From JAABQG01 sp963726365 (GTDB taxonomy: Bacteria; Pseudomonadota; Gammaproteobacteria; Burkholderiales; Burkholderiaceae_C), in assembly GCA_963726365.1 (NCBI GenBank), contig CAVSCI010000003.1, positions 310,001 through 374,000 of the forward strand: a stretch of 64,000 nt of DNA, written 5' to 3'. This document shows, piece after piece, positions 19,316-27,441 of this stretch (positions within the stretch are counted from its first letter, which is position 1; each line of letters starts with the position of its first letter). Under the pieces are notes generated by a model that saw nothing but the letters and a program-made list of their open reading frames with translations, did not search any database and was not told where the DNA came from. Position numbers and translations under genes: made by a program.

Positions 19316-19696
19316 ATGATCAACATGAAAGAAAAAGCATGGCAGCGAGGGCGTGGCGTTTTCTCGCTTGCCGTCGCCAGCGTCACCGGCGCAACGCTGC
19401 TGACTGCCTGCGTGGTCGGGTCGGAGGTGACCGCGCTACCGGCCCGGATCGACTATGTTTGCGCCAACAATCGCGTTCTGTCGGTGGCACGCGTGCAGGG
19501 CCAGCGGGTTGCCGGCGTCCGGGTGGATGGCCGTGACGTCGTCCTCACCCGCAGCGAGAGTGCCGCGCAGGAAAAGTACAGCGACGGCCGCTTCGCCCTG
19601 TACCTCGAAGGCGAGCAGGCCATGCTGGAGGATCAGGGCCGCGTCATCTACGGCCCCTGCGTCTCGCCGGTACCCTTGCCGACGTATTACCGTTGA
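19316..19696 (+). CDS. Lipoprotein resembling MliC, a C-type lysozyme inhibitor
   Basis: A 126-residue predicted lipoprotein. The signal peptide ends in the lipobox LLTAC, with the lipid-modified cysteine near residue 31. The mature part has the MliC/PliC-type pattern: YVCANNRVLSVARVQGQRV, then VVLTRSESAAQEKYSDGRF and LYLEGEQAMLED, ending with a paired cysteine in YGPC. Known MliC proteins sit at the outer membrane or in the periplasm and inhibit lysozyme, protecting against host or protozoan defences. The core motif is weaker than in model proteins, so the function is an inference. GAGGAG precedes ATG 19316. It follows lpdA after a 182-bp gap. Confidence 0.7.
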   Translation: MINMKEKAWQRGRGVFSLAVASVTGATLLTACVVGSEVTALPARIDYVCANNRVLSVARVQGQRVAGVRVDGRDVVLTRSESAAQEKYSDGRFALYLEGEQAMLEDQGRVIYGPCVSPVPLPTYYR

Positions 19697-20072
19697 CGAA
19701 GGTCTTGTCGCCTCCTCATAGGTCATGTTTCCGCGGATATCGCCTGGTCCGGCGTCCTTGTCGGTATAGACGGCCATCGCGAGCTCCAGGATTTCCCTTT
19801 CGGTTTCGCCAATCAGGGAGTCGCTTTCAAGAGGCGACGGAACAAGGCCGCGCAGCCGATCAAACGACCAAATTTTGATGTTTTGACCTCGTCAGGACGC
19901 CAGAAGGAGGTGCCGTCACCGACAGAAGGCACTGATTTGTCAACAATTTGGCAGTTTTCCCGGTTCGGGTGCGAAGGGGCCAATTCCGGACTTTTTCCAC
20001 AGACTTTCCCATGGCCAGTTGCTACACTGTCCCCAACTTGTGGACTTTTTGACGACTTCTGGAGACCTTGGC
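19697..20072. other. Intergenic region without a recognisable gene
   Basis: A 376-bp stretch with no convincing coding sequence. The second half is more AT-rich (TTGTCAACAATTTGGCAG near 19937, TTTTTCCACAGACTTTCCC near 19993) and probably carries the promoter of the following DUF2726-like gene. No terminator, repeat or RNA fold was recognised. Confidence 0.5.
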
Positions 20073-20831
20073 GTGATCACTTATTCGGGTGGAATGTTGC
20101 TGGGACTGGGCGCTGCACTGCTGCTGTGCGTGCTGCTCGGCGCCTTTGCACACGCCTCGTGGTTGCGCCACAAGGCGCGTGAACGGCGCCGCATTCCCCG
20201 GCACTGGCCACTTTCACCGCGGGTGCTGGTCAACAGCGAGGAGCGGCGTGTCTGGCGTTGGCTGTCACGCGTGTTTTTCGACCAGCACGTCATGATCAAG
20301 ATTCCCGTGACCCGTTTCACGCTGCCCCGCAGCAAGGAGCAGGGCCTGAACTGGTACGAATTGCTGAGTGGCCTGTATTGCACCTTTTCTGTCTGCGGAT
20401 CGGATGGCCATGTGATCGGCTGCGTGGACGTTCCAGGGCGTTTCGGGCTTTCGAGCCGAAACCAGGCGCTCAAGCAGACCTTGCTCAACCAGTGTGGCAT
20501 TGCCTACATGGTGGTGGAGGCGGACTACCTGCCCAGCATGCCGGACATTCGCACCGAGTTTCTCGGCGAACTGGCCGCCATGACGCGAGATCGTGAGCGC
20601 GATGAAGTGGCGGTTGCCGCAGCCCGGTCCGACCTGCGTGAAAAGCTGATGCGGCAGCGTAAGACCCGTAACAGTGAATTGGGTTCGCTGACGGGCACAT
20701 CCAGCGGTGGGTATGACAGCAGCAGTCTCGGCGGCGAAGACTCGGCGGGGTCGCAGTTCTCATCGACCCAATTGCATCAGGCCAACTCTTTCCTGGTGCC
20801 GCTGGACAGTCGCAAAGCCGAATTGCGCTGA
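20073..20831 (+). CDS. Membrane-anchored DUF2726-like protein
   Basis: A 252-residue protein starting at GTG 20073, eight bases after GGAGA. One N-terminal transmembrane helix (GMLLGLGAALLLCVLLGAFAHA) is followed by a basic stretch (RHKARERRRIPRHW). A cytoplasmic domain of about 120 residues has LVNSEERRVWRWLSRVF, then DGHVIGCVDVPGRFGLSSRN and LNQCGIAYMVVEADYLPS. That order (leading E, central D, then a helix before a Gly-Ile strand) resembles DUF2726, a restriction-endonuclease-like fold, although the usual catalytic residues look partly replaced. The Ser/Gly-rich tail is low complexity. Function unknown. Confidence 0.65.
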   Translation: MITYSGGMLLGLGAALLLCVLLGAFAHASWLRHKARERRRIPRHWPLSPRVLVNSEERRVWRWLSRVFFDQHVMIKIPVTRFTLPRSKEQGLNWYELLSGLYCTFSVCGSDGHVIGCVDVPGRFGLSSRNQALKQTLLNQCGIAYMVVEADYLPSMPDIRTEFLGELAAMTRDRERDEVAVAAARSDLREKLMRQRKTRNSELGSLTGTSSGGYDSSSLGGEDSAGSQFSSTQLHQANSFLVPLDSRKAELR

Positions 20832-20878
20832 TCGCGCAGGCCGCGCGCCACTCACGCATTCAAGAAAATAAGGGGGGT

Positions 20879-20972
20879 GACGAGCCTTGACCCCGGCACT
20901 GGCTTCACAGTTAGGGCTGCTTGGTTCCCCACCTGACCCGGTTGGCCGCTTCACCATGCGGGAAGGCCCGTC
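20879..20972 (-). ncRNA. ffs: Signal recognition particle RNA (4.5S RNA, small bacterial type)
   Basis: On the minus strand the conserved SRP core reads GGGTCAGGTGGGGAACCAAG then CAGCCCTAA, the apical loop and asymmetric internal loop bound by Ffh. The ends pair: GACGGGCCTT at the 5' end (20972 downward) is complementary, with one G-U, to AAGGCTCGTC at the 3' end. This gives a hairpin of about 94 nt, the usual size. It lies antisense to and upstream of dnaX, a common position in betaproteobacteria. Exact ends are uncertain by a few bases. Confidence 0.9.
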
Positions 20973-20976
20973 GGGT

Positions 20977-21219
20977 CTATTGTAGGCGACGCAGCGCCTC
21001 AACCTTCCCGAATGCCAGCGTCAGCAACTGGAGCACGTCGGCGCGCAACTGCGCCCGCGTGGCCAGGTCGGGGTGCTGGCTCAGTCGCGCAAGCAGCCGT
21101 TTGGCCTTGGGATGGCAACAATCCGCCAGTGCATGCGCCAATGCGGCGCATTCGGGGTCGGCGTCGGCAAGGATGCTGGCGGTGTCTATGAATTCATCGC
21201 TGTCAATCGTTTGCAGCAT
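20977..21219 (-). CDS. Hypothetical small helical protein upstream of SRP RNA
   Basis: A possible 80-residue protein from ATG 21219 (the frame stays open to 21312). The sequence is rich in Ala and Leu, with predicted helices such as FIDTASILADADPECAALAH and RLLARLSQHPDLATRAQLRA, and a CC pair mid-chain. I do not recognise a family. The stop codon lies five bases before the SRP RNA 5' end on the same strand, so it could share a transcript with the RNA. No strong ribosome-binding site is visible, so the coding call is tentative. Confidence 0.45.
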   Translation of the reverse strand: MLQTIDSDEFIDTASILADADPECAALAHALADCCHPKAKRLLARLSQHPDLATRAQLRADVLQLLTLAFGKVEALRRLQ

Positions 21220-21426
21220 GGTAGTCAAACCGGTTCTCTGAAGGGCCTGTGGTTCTGGTGCGCCTGCAGGGATGAGTCTCTCGGATATCCTGTGTTTTGT
21301 GCGTTGCAGCATACATCCAATCCGGACTTGTTTGGTGTTGCGCGGGCAACAGCCTGCGAATCTGGAATGGTGCCCCTAATTCCGCTGAATTGACGCTGGT
21401 TGGACGTCGCCCCGTAGAATCCTCGC

Positions 21427-23256
21427 ATGTCTTATCTCGTGCTCGCCCGCAAGTACCGTCCGCGGAATTTCACCGAAATGGTCGGGCAGGGGCATGTGGT
21501 GCAGGCCCTCACGAACGCGCTCACGACACAGCGGCTGCACCATGCCTATTTGTTCACGGGGACCCGCGGCGTGGGCAAGACGACGGTGTCACGCATCCTG
21601 GCCAAGTCGCTCAACTGCCAGGGCGCAGACGGGCAGGGCGGCATCACGCCTACGCCGTGCGGCGTGTGCCAGGCCTGTACCGACATCGATGCCGGCCGCT
21701 TCATCGATTACACCGAGCTCGATGCGGCCTCCAACCGCGGCGTGGACGAGGTTCAGGCCCTGCTCGAACAGGCCGTCTACAAACCCGTGCAGGGCCGTTT
21801 CAAGGTCTTCATGATCGACGAAGTGCACATGCTGACCGGTCATGCCTTCAACGCCATGCTCAAGACACTGGAGGAGCCGCCGGAGTACCTGAAGTTCGTT
21901 CTGGCCACCACCGATCCGCAGAAGGTCCCTGTCACAGTGCTCAGCCGCTGCCTGCAGTTCAACCTCAGGCCGATGGCGCCCGAGACCATTCTTGAGCACC
22001 TGACGGCGGTGCTGGCCGCCGAGCAGGTGCCTGCCGAGGTGCAGGCGCTGCGCCTGATTGCCCGTGCTGCCCGCGGCTCGATGCGCGATGCCCTGAGCCT
22101 GACCGACCAGGCGATCGCCTTCGGCTCCGGCCAGTTGCAGGAAGCCACCGTGCGCCAGATGCTGGGCAGCGTGGACCGCTCCTATGTCTTCCAGCTGATC
22201 GAGGCATTGGCGCGGGGCGATGGAAAGGCCGTGGTGGAGACGTCCGAGACGCTGCGCCTGAACGGCCTGAATGCCGCGTCCACGCTGGAAGAGATGAGCA
22301 GCGTGTTGCAGCGCATGGCGGTGGTGCAGGCCGTCCCCGGCATGACCACCGATGAAAGCGACCCCGACGCCAGTGAGACCACGCGGCTGGCAGGCCTGTT
22401 GCCCGCCGATGAAACCCAGTTGCTGTACAGCCTTTGCCTGCACGGCAGGGGAGAACTGGGTCTGGCGCCCGACGAGTATGCGGCGCTCACAATGGTGCTG
22501 TTGCGCCTGCTGGCCTTCAAGCCCGGGGCCGTGCAGGGAAACCAGGCTGAAAAAAAAACACTGAAAACCGGCACTGAGCCGGTTTCCACAGCGCCCACGC
22601 CACCATTGCCTGCGCGTCGTGTTGAACCTGCGGTTCCATCGACACCGGTATTGGCGGCGGTGCCGCCCGGACAAAGGCTCGCCGTGGTCGAACAGCTTGC
22701 CGCACATGCCGAATTACCTCAAAAACCGATCCCGCCCACCGTCAATGGGACGTCAGGTGCTACAAAAATAGTTGCAATTCCAGTCCGAGATCAGGCAGGC
22801 GCGGGCGAGTCCGATGCGTCCAGCCGTCTGGCCCCCGCAGAGGGCGCTGCGTTGCAGGCGGGTATCGTGCCCTCCGAGGACGGTGATTTCTGGCATGCCA
22901 TGGTGCGCCGGTTGATCGTCGAAGAAGCTGTGACCGCCCTGGTGCGCGAACTCGCCCTGCAGTCGCAACTGGTGGCGCGCGACATCGGTGACTGGCTGCT
23001 GCGTGTGGAGCGCGAATCGCTCAACCAGCCGACGGCCCGCGAACGCCTGCAAAATGCCTTGCTGGAGGCCGGTCACCCGGTGCGTCTGACGGTTGAAGTC
23101 GGCCGTGTCACCGACAGTCCGGCGCGGCGCAACGCGCAGGCGGCCGCCGAAAAGCAGCGGGCGGCCGAAGCCGCCATTCAGGCCGACCCCTTCGTTCAGG
23201 CGATGATGCGCGACTTTGGCGCGAAAATCGTGCCTGGCAGCATCAAGCCTCTCTGA
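21427..23256 (+). CDS. dnaX: DNA polymerase III subunits tau/gamma
   Basis: A 609-residue clamp-loader subunit. Domains I-III (about residues 1-370) hold Walker A GTRGVGKTTVSRIL, the zinc cysteines in CGVCQACTDIDAG, the Walker B-type MIDEVHMLTGHAF, and sensor sequence SRCLQFNLRPM. A low-complexity linker (about 375-475) precedes the tau-specific region, with DGDFWHAMVRRLIVEEAVTA and a C-terminal IQADPFVQAMMRDFGA helix. A run of nine A residues at 22550-22558 followed by a hairpin may allow frameshifting to a shorter gamma form (see the separate entry). It heads dnaX-ybaB-recR. Confidence 0.96.
   Translation: MSYLVLARKYRPRNFTEMVGQGHVVQALTNALTTQRLHHAYLFTGTRGVGKTTVSRILAKSLNCQGADGQGGITPTPCGVCQACTDIDAGRFIDYTELDAASNRGVDEVQALLEQAVYKPVQGRFKVFMIDEVHMLTGHAFNAMLKTLEEPPEYLKFVLATTDPQKVPVTVLSRCLQFNLRPMAPETILEHLTAVLAAEQVPAEVQALRLIARAARGSMRDALSLTDQAIAFGSGQLQEATVRQMLGSVDRSYVFQLIEALARGDGKAVVETSETLRLNGLNAASTLEEMSSVLQRMAVVQAVPGMTTDESDPDASETTRLAGLLPADETQLLYSLCLHGRGELGLAPDEYAALTMVLLRLLAFKPGAVQGNQAEKKTLKTGTEPVSTAPTPPLPARRVEPAVPSTPVLAAVPPGQRLAVVEQLAAHAELPQKPIPPTVNGTSGATKIVAIPVRDQAGAGESDASSRLAPAEGAALQAGIVPSEDGDFWHAMVRRLIVEEAVTALVRELALQSQLVARDIGDWLLRVERESLNQPTARERLQNALLEAGHPVRLTVEVGRVTDSPARRNAQAAAEKQRAAEAAIQADPFVQAMMRDFGAKIVPGSIKPL
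22549..22585 (+). promoter_or_regulatory. Candidate frameshift/slippage signal in dnaX (A9 run plus stem-loop)
   Basis: Nine consecutive A (22550-22558) lie in frame as GAA AAA AAA ACA. Six bases later AAACCGG (22565-22571) can pair with CCGGTTT (22579-22585) around a seven-base loop. A -1 shift reads six more codons and stops at TGA 22575-22577, giving a protein of about 383 residues that ends just after domain III, as a gamma subunit would. Confidence 0.6.
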
Positions 23257-23284
23257 TCCCATCTTTCAAAACTCAAGGAAAAAC

Positions 23285-23617
23285 ATGTTCAACAAAGGAC
23301 AACTCGCTGGCCTCATGAAGCAGGCGCAGGCCATGCAGGACAACCTCAAGAAGGCACAGGACGAACTGGCTTTCGTCGAGGTGGAAGGTGAGTCTGGCGC
23401 TGGCCTGGTCAAGGTGCTGATGACCTGCAAGCACGACGTCAAGCGCGTGACCATCGACCCGAGCCTGCTGGCCGACGACAAGGACATGCTCGAAGACCTG
23501 GTGGCCGCTGCCTTCAATGCGGCCGTGCGCAAGGCCGAGGAAGCCTCGCAGGAGAAAATGGGCAAGCTCACCCAGGGCATGCCCGGCCTGCCCGGCGGGA
23601 TGAAGTTTCCGTTTTGA
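23285..23617 (+). CDS. ybaB: Nucleoid-associated protein, YbaB/EbfC family
   Basis: A 110-residue DNA-binding protein that forms dimers and coats DNA. The N-terminal helix LAGLMKQAQAMQDNLKKAQD, the strand region VEVEGESGAGLVKVLMTCKH, and the helix LEDLVAAAFNAAVRKAEEAS are typical, as is the C-terminal Gly/Met/Pro-rich GMPGLPGGMKFPF. It starts at ATG 23285, 28 bases after the dnaX stop and three bases before the recR GTG, the conserved dnaX-ybaB-recR order. Confidence 0.95.
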   Translation: MFNKGQLAGLMKQAQAMQDNLKKAQDELAFVEVEGESGAGLVKVLMTCKHDVKRVTIDPSLLADDKDMLEDLVAAAFNAAVRKAEEASQEKMGKLTQGMPGLPGGMKFPF

Positions 23618-23620
23618 CCC

Positions 23621-24211
23621 GTGTCCGACGCCAACGCCCTTGACGCGCTGATCCAGTCGCTGCGGCGCCTGCCGGGCGTGGGGGTGAAATCAGCCTCCCG
23701 GATGGCCTTTCACCTGCTGCAGCACGATCGCGAGGGGGCACAGTCACTGGCCCGGGCACTGCAGGAGGCAACGGGCCGGATTCGACACTGTGCGCGTTGC
23801 CACACCTTTACCGAGGCCGACATCTGCCGGACCTGCCTGGACCCCAGGCGGGACGCCAGCAAGCTTTGCGTGGTCGAAACGCCCGCAGACCAGTCGGCGG
23901 TGGAGCGTACGGCCGCTTTCAAGGGGCTCTATTTCGTGTTGATGGGCAAACTCAGCCCGCTTGACGGCATCGGGCCCAGGGAAATTGGTTTGCAGAAGCT
24001 TTTTGACCGCGCCACCGATGGCGAGGTGCGGGAAGTGATTCTGGCCACCAACTTCACGGCCGAGGGTGAGGCGACGGCCCATGTCATCGGCGAGGCTTTG
24101 CGCCTGCGTGGCCTGCAGGTCACGCGACTGGCGCGCGGGGTGCCGGCGGGCAGTGAACTGGAATATGTGGACCTGGGCACCATTGCGCATGCCATGGTGG
24201 ACCGGCGCTAG
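23621..24211 (+). CDS. recR: Recombination mediator RecR
   Basis: A 196-residue protein acting with RecO (and RecF) to load RecA on gapped DNA. Helix-hairpin-helix RLPGVGVKSASRMAFHLL comes first, then a four-cysteine zinc finger (CARCHTFTEADICRTC). A Toprim domain has LCVVETPADQSAVERT and PLDGIGPREIGLQKL, and the Walker-like C-terminus has RLARGVPAGSELEYVDLGTI. Start is GTG 23621, three bases after the ybaB stop. Confidence 0.95.
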   Translation: MSDANALDALIQSLRRLPGVGVKSASRMAFHLLQHDREGAQSLARALQEATGRIRHCARCHTFTEADICRTCLDPRRDASKLCVVETPADQSAVERTAAFKGLYFVLMGKLSPLDGIGPREIGLQKLFDRATDGEVREVILATNFTAEGEATAHVIGEALRLRGLQVTRLARGVPAGSELEYVDLGTIAHAMVDRR

Positions 24212-24235
24212 GACCCGGGCGGCTTTTCATGGCCC

Positions 24236-24290
24236 CCGGAATGCTATTTATTAGATAGCATTGAAACGCAGTAAGACGCTGGCCCATGCC
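24236..24290 (+). repeat. Dispersed ~50 bp repeat, copy 4 (intergenic, recR-MAPEG)
   Basis: Contains the hairpin AATGCTAT-TTATTAG-ATAGCATT (24240-24262, eight perfect pairs), then GACGCTGGCCC. It shows the left palindromic half of the element most completely. Confidence 0.65.
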
Positions 24291-24305
24291 GGAAAGGATC
24301 AAGAA

Positions 24306-24731
24306 ATGAACACCAGCCTGACTTTTGCACGCTTCACCGTGGCCTACTGGTGCGTCCTGGTTGTGGCCCTGTTGCCGATTCTCTGCGCCGGCCTTGCCAA
24401 ATGGGGCATGTTCAGCAAGTCGCGCCGCGAAGGCGGTTATGACAACGCCAACCCGCGGGCCTGGCTTTCGCGCCAGACCGACTGGCGCGCCCGTGCCAAC
24501 GCGGCACAGGCCAACAGTTTTGAAGCGCTGCCCTTTTTCATCGGCGCCGTGATCATTGCGCACCAGCTGGGCGCGCACCAGACGAGGCTGGATATTCTGG
24601 CGTTTATCTACCTCGTGCTGCGCCTGCTCTACATCATGATGTATGTCGCCGACCTGCCCAGCATTCGCTCCGTTGTCTGGACGCTGGCCCTGGCAGTGAA
24701 CATCGGCATCCTTTTCGTCGGCTACCGCTGA
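24306..24731 (+). CDS. MAPEG family membrane protein
   Basis: A 141-residue protein with four likely transmembrane helices: FTVAYWCVLVVALLPILCAG, then after a polar loop ALPFFIGAVIIAHQLG, ILAFIYLVLRLLYIMMYV, and VVWTLALAVNIGILFVGY. The loop SRQTDWRARANAAQANSFEA matches the conserved MAPEG pattern that holds glutathione-contacting residues in eukaryotic relatives (RAxNAxxNxxE-like). Bacterial MAPEG proteins are mostly uncharacterised; a glutathione-linked role is possible. ATG 24306 is preceded by a dispersed repeat copy. Confidence 0.88.
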   Translation: MNTSLTFARFTVAYWCVLVVALLPILCAGLAKWGMFSKSRREGGYDNANPRAWLSRQTDWRARANAAQANSFEALPFFIGAVIIAHQLGAHQTRLDILAFIYLVLRLLYIMMYVADLPSIRSVVWTLALAVNIGILFVGYR

Positions 24732-24857
24732 AACGAAGCCCCGGCCGCTGCGCAGACGGACGCCCTACGTGAAAACCCGCTCGGGATGTTCCCGATGCCG
24801 GGGCCCGCTGGTTTGGCTACGCTTGTCGCAACAAGAATATGACAGGCGAGGACGTTC

Positions 24858-25907
24858 GTGCACCAGTCCAGCAAGATCCGTCGAAGATCATTTGCCGCGG
24901 TCGCGGCGCTGATGGCCTCTGGCGCAGTTGTGCCCGTGATCAGGGCGCAGCCCAGGGCTGAGGATGCAAAGCTGTCCATCGGGGTGGGCGGCAAGACGGC
25001 CTTTCATTGCCTGCCGCTCGTGCTTGCCCTGCAACTCGGGTACTTCAAGGCCGAAGGGCTGGACGTGGCGATTACGGATTTCCCCGATGAAGGCAGCGCC
25101 CTGCAGGCACTGGCCGCTGGCAGCATGGACGTGGTCAGTGGGGCCTACGAGCACACCATCAACCTGCAGGGCAAGGGGCAAAGCCTCCAGAGCATCGTCC
25201 TGCAGAGCCGGGTGCCGCAGATCGCGGTGGGCGTCTCCAGCCGGAACCTGCCAGGTTTGAAGGCGCTGGCCGAGCTTCGGGGCGCGCGCATCGGCATTTC
25301 GGCGACAGGCTCTTCCACGCAGTCGGTCGCCAGCACGGTGCTGCTGCGTGCAGGGCTGACGGGCGCCGATGTGACTTTCCTGGCCGTGGGCATGGGCGCT
25401 GGGGCCTTGTCCGCGCTGCGCAGCGGCCAGATCGACGTCATCAGCAATGTCGAGCCGGTGATGACGATGCTCGAGCACAAGGGCGAGGTCAGGGTCATTG
25501 CGGACACCCGCACCCTCAAGGGAACCCAGGAGGTCTTTGGTGGCTACATGCCGACCGGTTGTCTGTGCGCGCCGATCGAATTTGTCCAGGGCCACCCCGG
25601 CACCTGCCAGGCGCTGGCGAATGCCATGGTGCGGGCCCTCAAGTGGCTTCGAACTGCCGGTCCGGGCGACCTGTTCAAGACGGTTCCGGAGAGCTACCTG
25701 CTGGGAGACCGGGGCCTGTACCTGACATCGTTCAACAAGGTCGCCGAAGCCTACTCGCTGGACGGATTGATGCCTGAGGAAAGCACCCGCACCGCACTCC
25801 GTGCCCTTTCGGCGCTGGACCCAGGCGTTCGCGCTGACCGGGTTGATCTCGCGAGCACCTTCACCAATGAGTTTGCGCGCCGGGCCAAGAACCGGTTCAA
25901 GGCCTGA
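24858..25907 (+). CDS. Periplasmic binding protein of the NMT1/SsuA type, orphan
   Basis: A 349-residue exported protein beginning at GTG 24858. The N-terminus has a twin-arginine-like signal (KIRRRSFAAVAALMASGAVV). The NMT1/SsuA/TauA fold shows in LPLVLALQLGYFKAEGLDVA, then AGSMDVVSGAYEH, LKALAELRGARIGISATGSS and GQIDVISNVEPVMTML. Such proteins deliver nitrogen- or sulfur-containing organics (taurine, sulfonates, pyrimidine precursors) to an ABC transporter. No permease or ATPase gene is adjacent, so its partner must be elsewhere. Substrate unknown. Confidence 0.85.
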   Translation: MHQSSKIRRRSFAAVAALMASGAVVPVIRAQPRAEDAKLSIGVGGKTAFHCLPLVLALQLGYFKAEGLDVAITDFPDEGSALQALAAGSMDVVSGAYEHTINLQGKGQSLQSIVLQSRVPQIAVGVSSRNLPGLKALAELRGARIGISATGSSTQSVASTVLLRAGLTGADVTFLAVGMGAGALSALRSGQIDVISNVEPVMTMLEHKGEVRVIADTRTLKGTQEVFGGYMPTGCLCAPIEFVQGHPGTCQALANAMVRALKWLRTAGPGDLFKTVPESYLLGDRGLYLTSFNKVAEAYSLDGLMPEESTRTALRALSALDPGVRADRVDLASTFTNEFARRAKNRFKA

Positions 25908-25914
25908 TCAGGTC

Positions 25915-27441
25915 TCAACGGGCGGGTTTTCGGGTGGTCTTGCTGGCGCTTGCCGACGTGGACTTCGCGGGGGTACGCGCTGTTGATCGCTTGGCCGGCG
26001 TCGAGGCACGGACCGCCGGGCTCCCGGTAGCAGTGGCCCTGGTTGCGGACCGGGACGGCAGGAACACGACCACGGACTGGCCCTTCTTCAGGCTGGTTGA
26101 CGCGGTGAACTTGTTCCATTCCGCAAGACTGGCGGCGCTCACGCCGACGCGCTGCGCCAGAGTGGCGACGGTGTCGCCGCTGCGCGCCTGCACCACGCTG
26201 CGCTTGAGCACCGCGTCGGGTGCCAGCGACATTTGCCCATTGTCGGCGACGCTGCTGGTCACGTCGCCATCGAATTGACTGGAGCGCGTCACCAGCAGGG
26301 TGGAGCCGGCCTTGATCAACATGCGAGGTGGAATGCTGTTGATGTTGCGGAAATCATCCTCGGCCATGCCGACCCGGCGCGCCGCATCGACCGGCTTCAT
26401 CGTTGAGGGCGCAACCCATGCTGTCCAGCTGGCCAGTCGACTGCCCCCATAGGCTTCCAGATTGCGCTGGAAGACCTCCACATTGTCCCAGGGCAGCAGG
26501 ATCTGCGGGGTGCCCGCTGCCAGGATCACCGGACGGTGGATCGACGGATTGAGTGCCTTGAAGTCTTCCACCGAAACTTCGGCAAGCTTGGACGCCAGGG
26601 CCACGTCGATATCGCGCCGGATCACGACCGTCTCAAAGAAGGGGTGATTGCCGATCGGGGGGAGTTTCACCTTGAAGGTCTCGGGTGACGCGACGAGGTT
26701 CTTGACCGCCTGCAGCTTGGGCACATACATGCGGGTTTCCATCGGCATGTTGAGATCGCTGTAGGTCACGCCCAGGCCGGCCGCCTTGTTGCGCGCAATG
26801 GCGCGTCCCACGCTGCCTTCACCCCAGTTGTAGGCGGCCAGCGCCAGCTGCCAGTCGCCGAACATGCGGTAGAGCTTCTGCAGGTAGTCCAGCGCTGCCC
26901 GGGTCGACTCGAGCACGTCACGCCGATCATCGCGGAAGGTGTTCTGCTTGAGGTCAAAATCCTTGCCAGTGGCGGGCATGAACTGCCACATGCCGGCGGC
27001 CTTGGCGCTGGACACCGCCTGCGGATTGAAGGCGCTCTCGATGAAGGGCAGCAGGGCCAGCTCGGTCGGCATGTTGCGACGCTCGAGCTCCTCAACGATA
27101 TGGAAGAGGTATTTGCGCGAGCGCTCCGACATGCGCAGCATGTAGTCCGGGCGCGTGGCGTACCACTGCTCACGGTCGCGGACCAGGTCATTCTCCAGAT
27201 TGGGCATCGCGAAGCCACGGCGGATGCGCTCCCACAGATCCGCAGGCGGGCGCAACATGGCAACCGCCTTCGAGCTGGCCTGCGCCGCAGCCAGGGGTTG
27301 CATGATGTCCGTGCCCGACTGGGCGGTCACTACTGCGTCTTCCGTCGTCCGGGCAGTGTCGCTGCTACCGGTCGTCGCGCAACCGGCCAGCAGGACGAAG
27401 CCGGCCAGGCATGTGGCCTTGAGGCATGAAAGTAGGCTCAT
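25915..27441 (-). CDS. mltD: Membrane-bound lytic murein transglycosylase D
   Basis: A 508-residue outer-membrane lipoprotein that cleaves peptidoglycan to anhydromuropeptides. Lipobox LLAGC sits near residue 22. The family 1 SLT domain carries the catalytic glutamate in LALLPFIESAFNPQAVSSAK and GMWQFMPATGKDFDLKQN. A C-terminal LysM domain (VQARSGDTVATLAQRVGVSA) binds the wall. The Ala/Thr/Lys-rich basic tail may add charge contacts. Start 27441 overlaps the gloB stop (ATGA), so gloB and mltD are translationally coupled; an upstream in-frame start at 27459 would extend into gloB. Confidence 0.93.
   Translation of the reverse strand: MSLLSCLKATCLAGFVLLAGCATTGSSDTARTTEDAVVTAQSGTDIMQPLAAAQASSKAVAMLRPPADLWERIRRGFAMPNLENDLVRDREQWYATRPDYMLRMSERSRKYLFHIVEELERRNMPTELALLPFIESAFNPQAVSSAKAAGMWQFMPATGKDFDLKQNTFRDDRRDVLESTRAALDYLQKLYRMFGDWQLALAAYNWGEGSVGRAIARNKAAGLGVTYSDLNMPMETRMYVPKLQAVKNLVASPETFKVKLPPIGNHPFFETVVIRRDIDVALASKLAEVSVEDFKALNPSIHRPVILAAGTPQILLPWDNVEVFQRNLEAYGGSRLASWTAWVAPSTMKPVDAARRVGMAEDDFRNINSIPPRMLIKAGSTLLVTRSSQFDGDVTSSVADNGQMSLAPDAVLKRSVVQARSGDTVATLAQRVGVSAASLAEWNKFTASTSLKKGQSVVVFLPSRSATRATATGSPAVRASTPAKRSTARTPAKSTSASASKTTRKPAR

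Noticed and set aside
22752..22790. A tenth copy of the dispersed repeat in the dnaX linker (GCTACAAAAATAGTTGC, then CCAGTCCG)
   Set aside because: It has the GCTA/TAG core, but the CGCTGG and GGCCTTTTT blocks are not convincing. Left out of the copy count.
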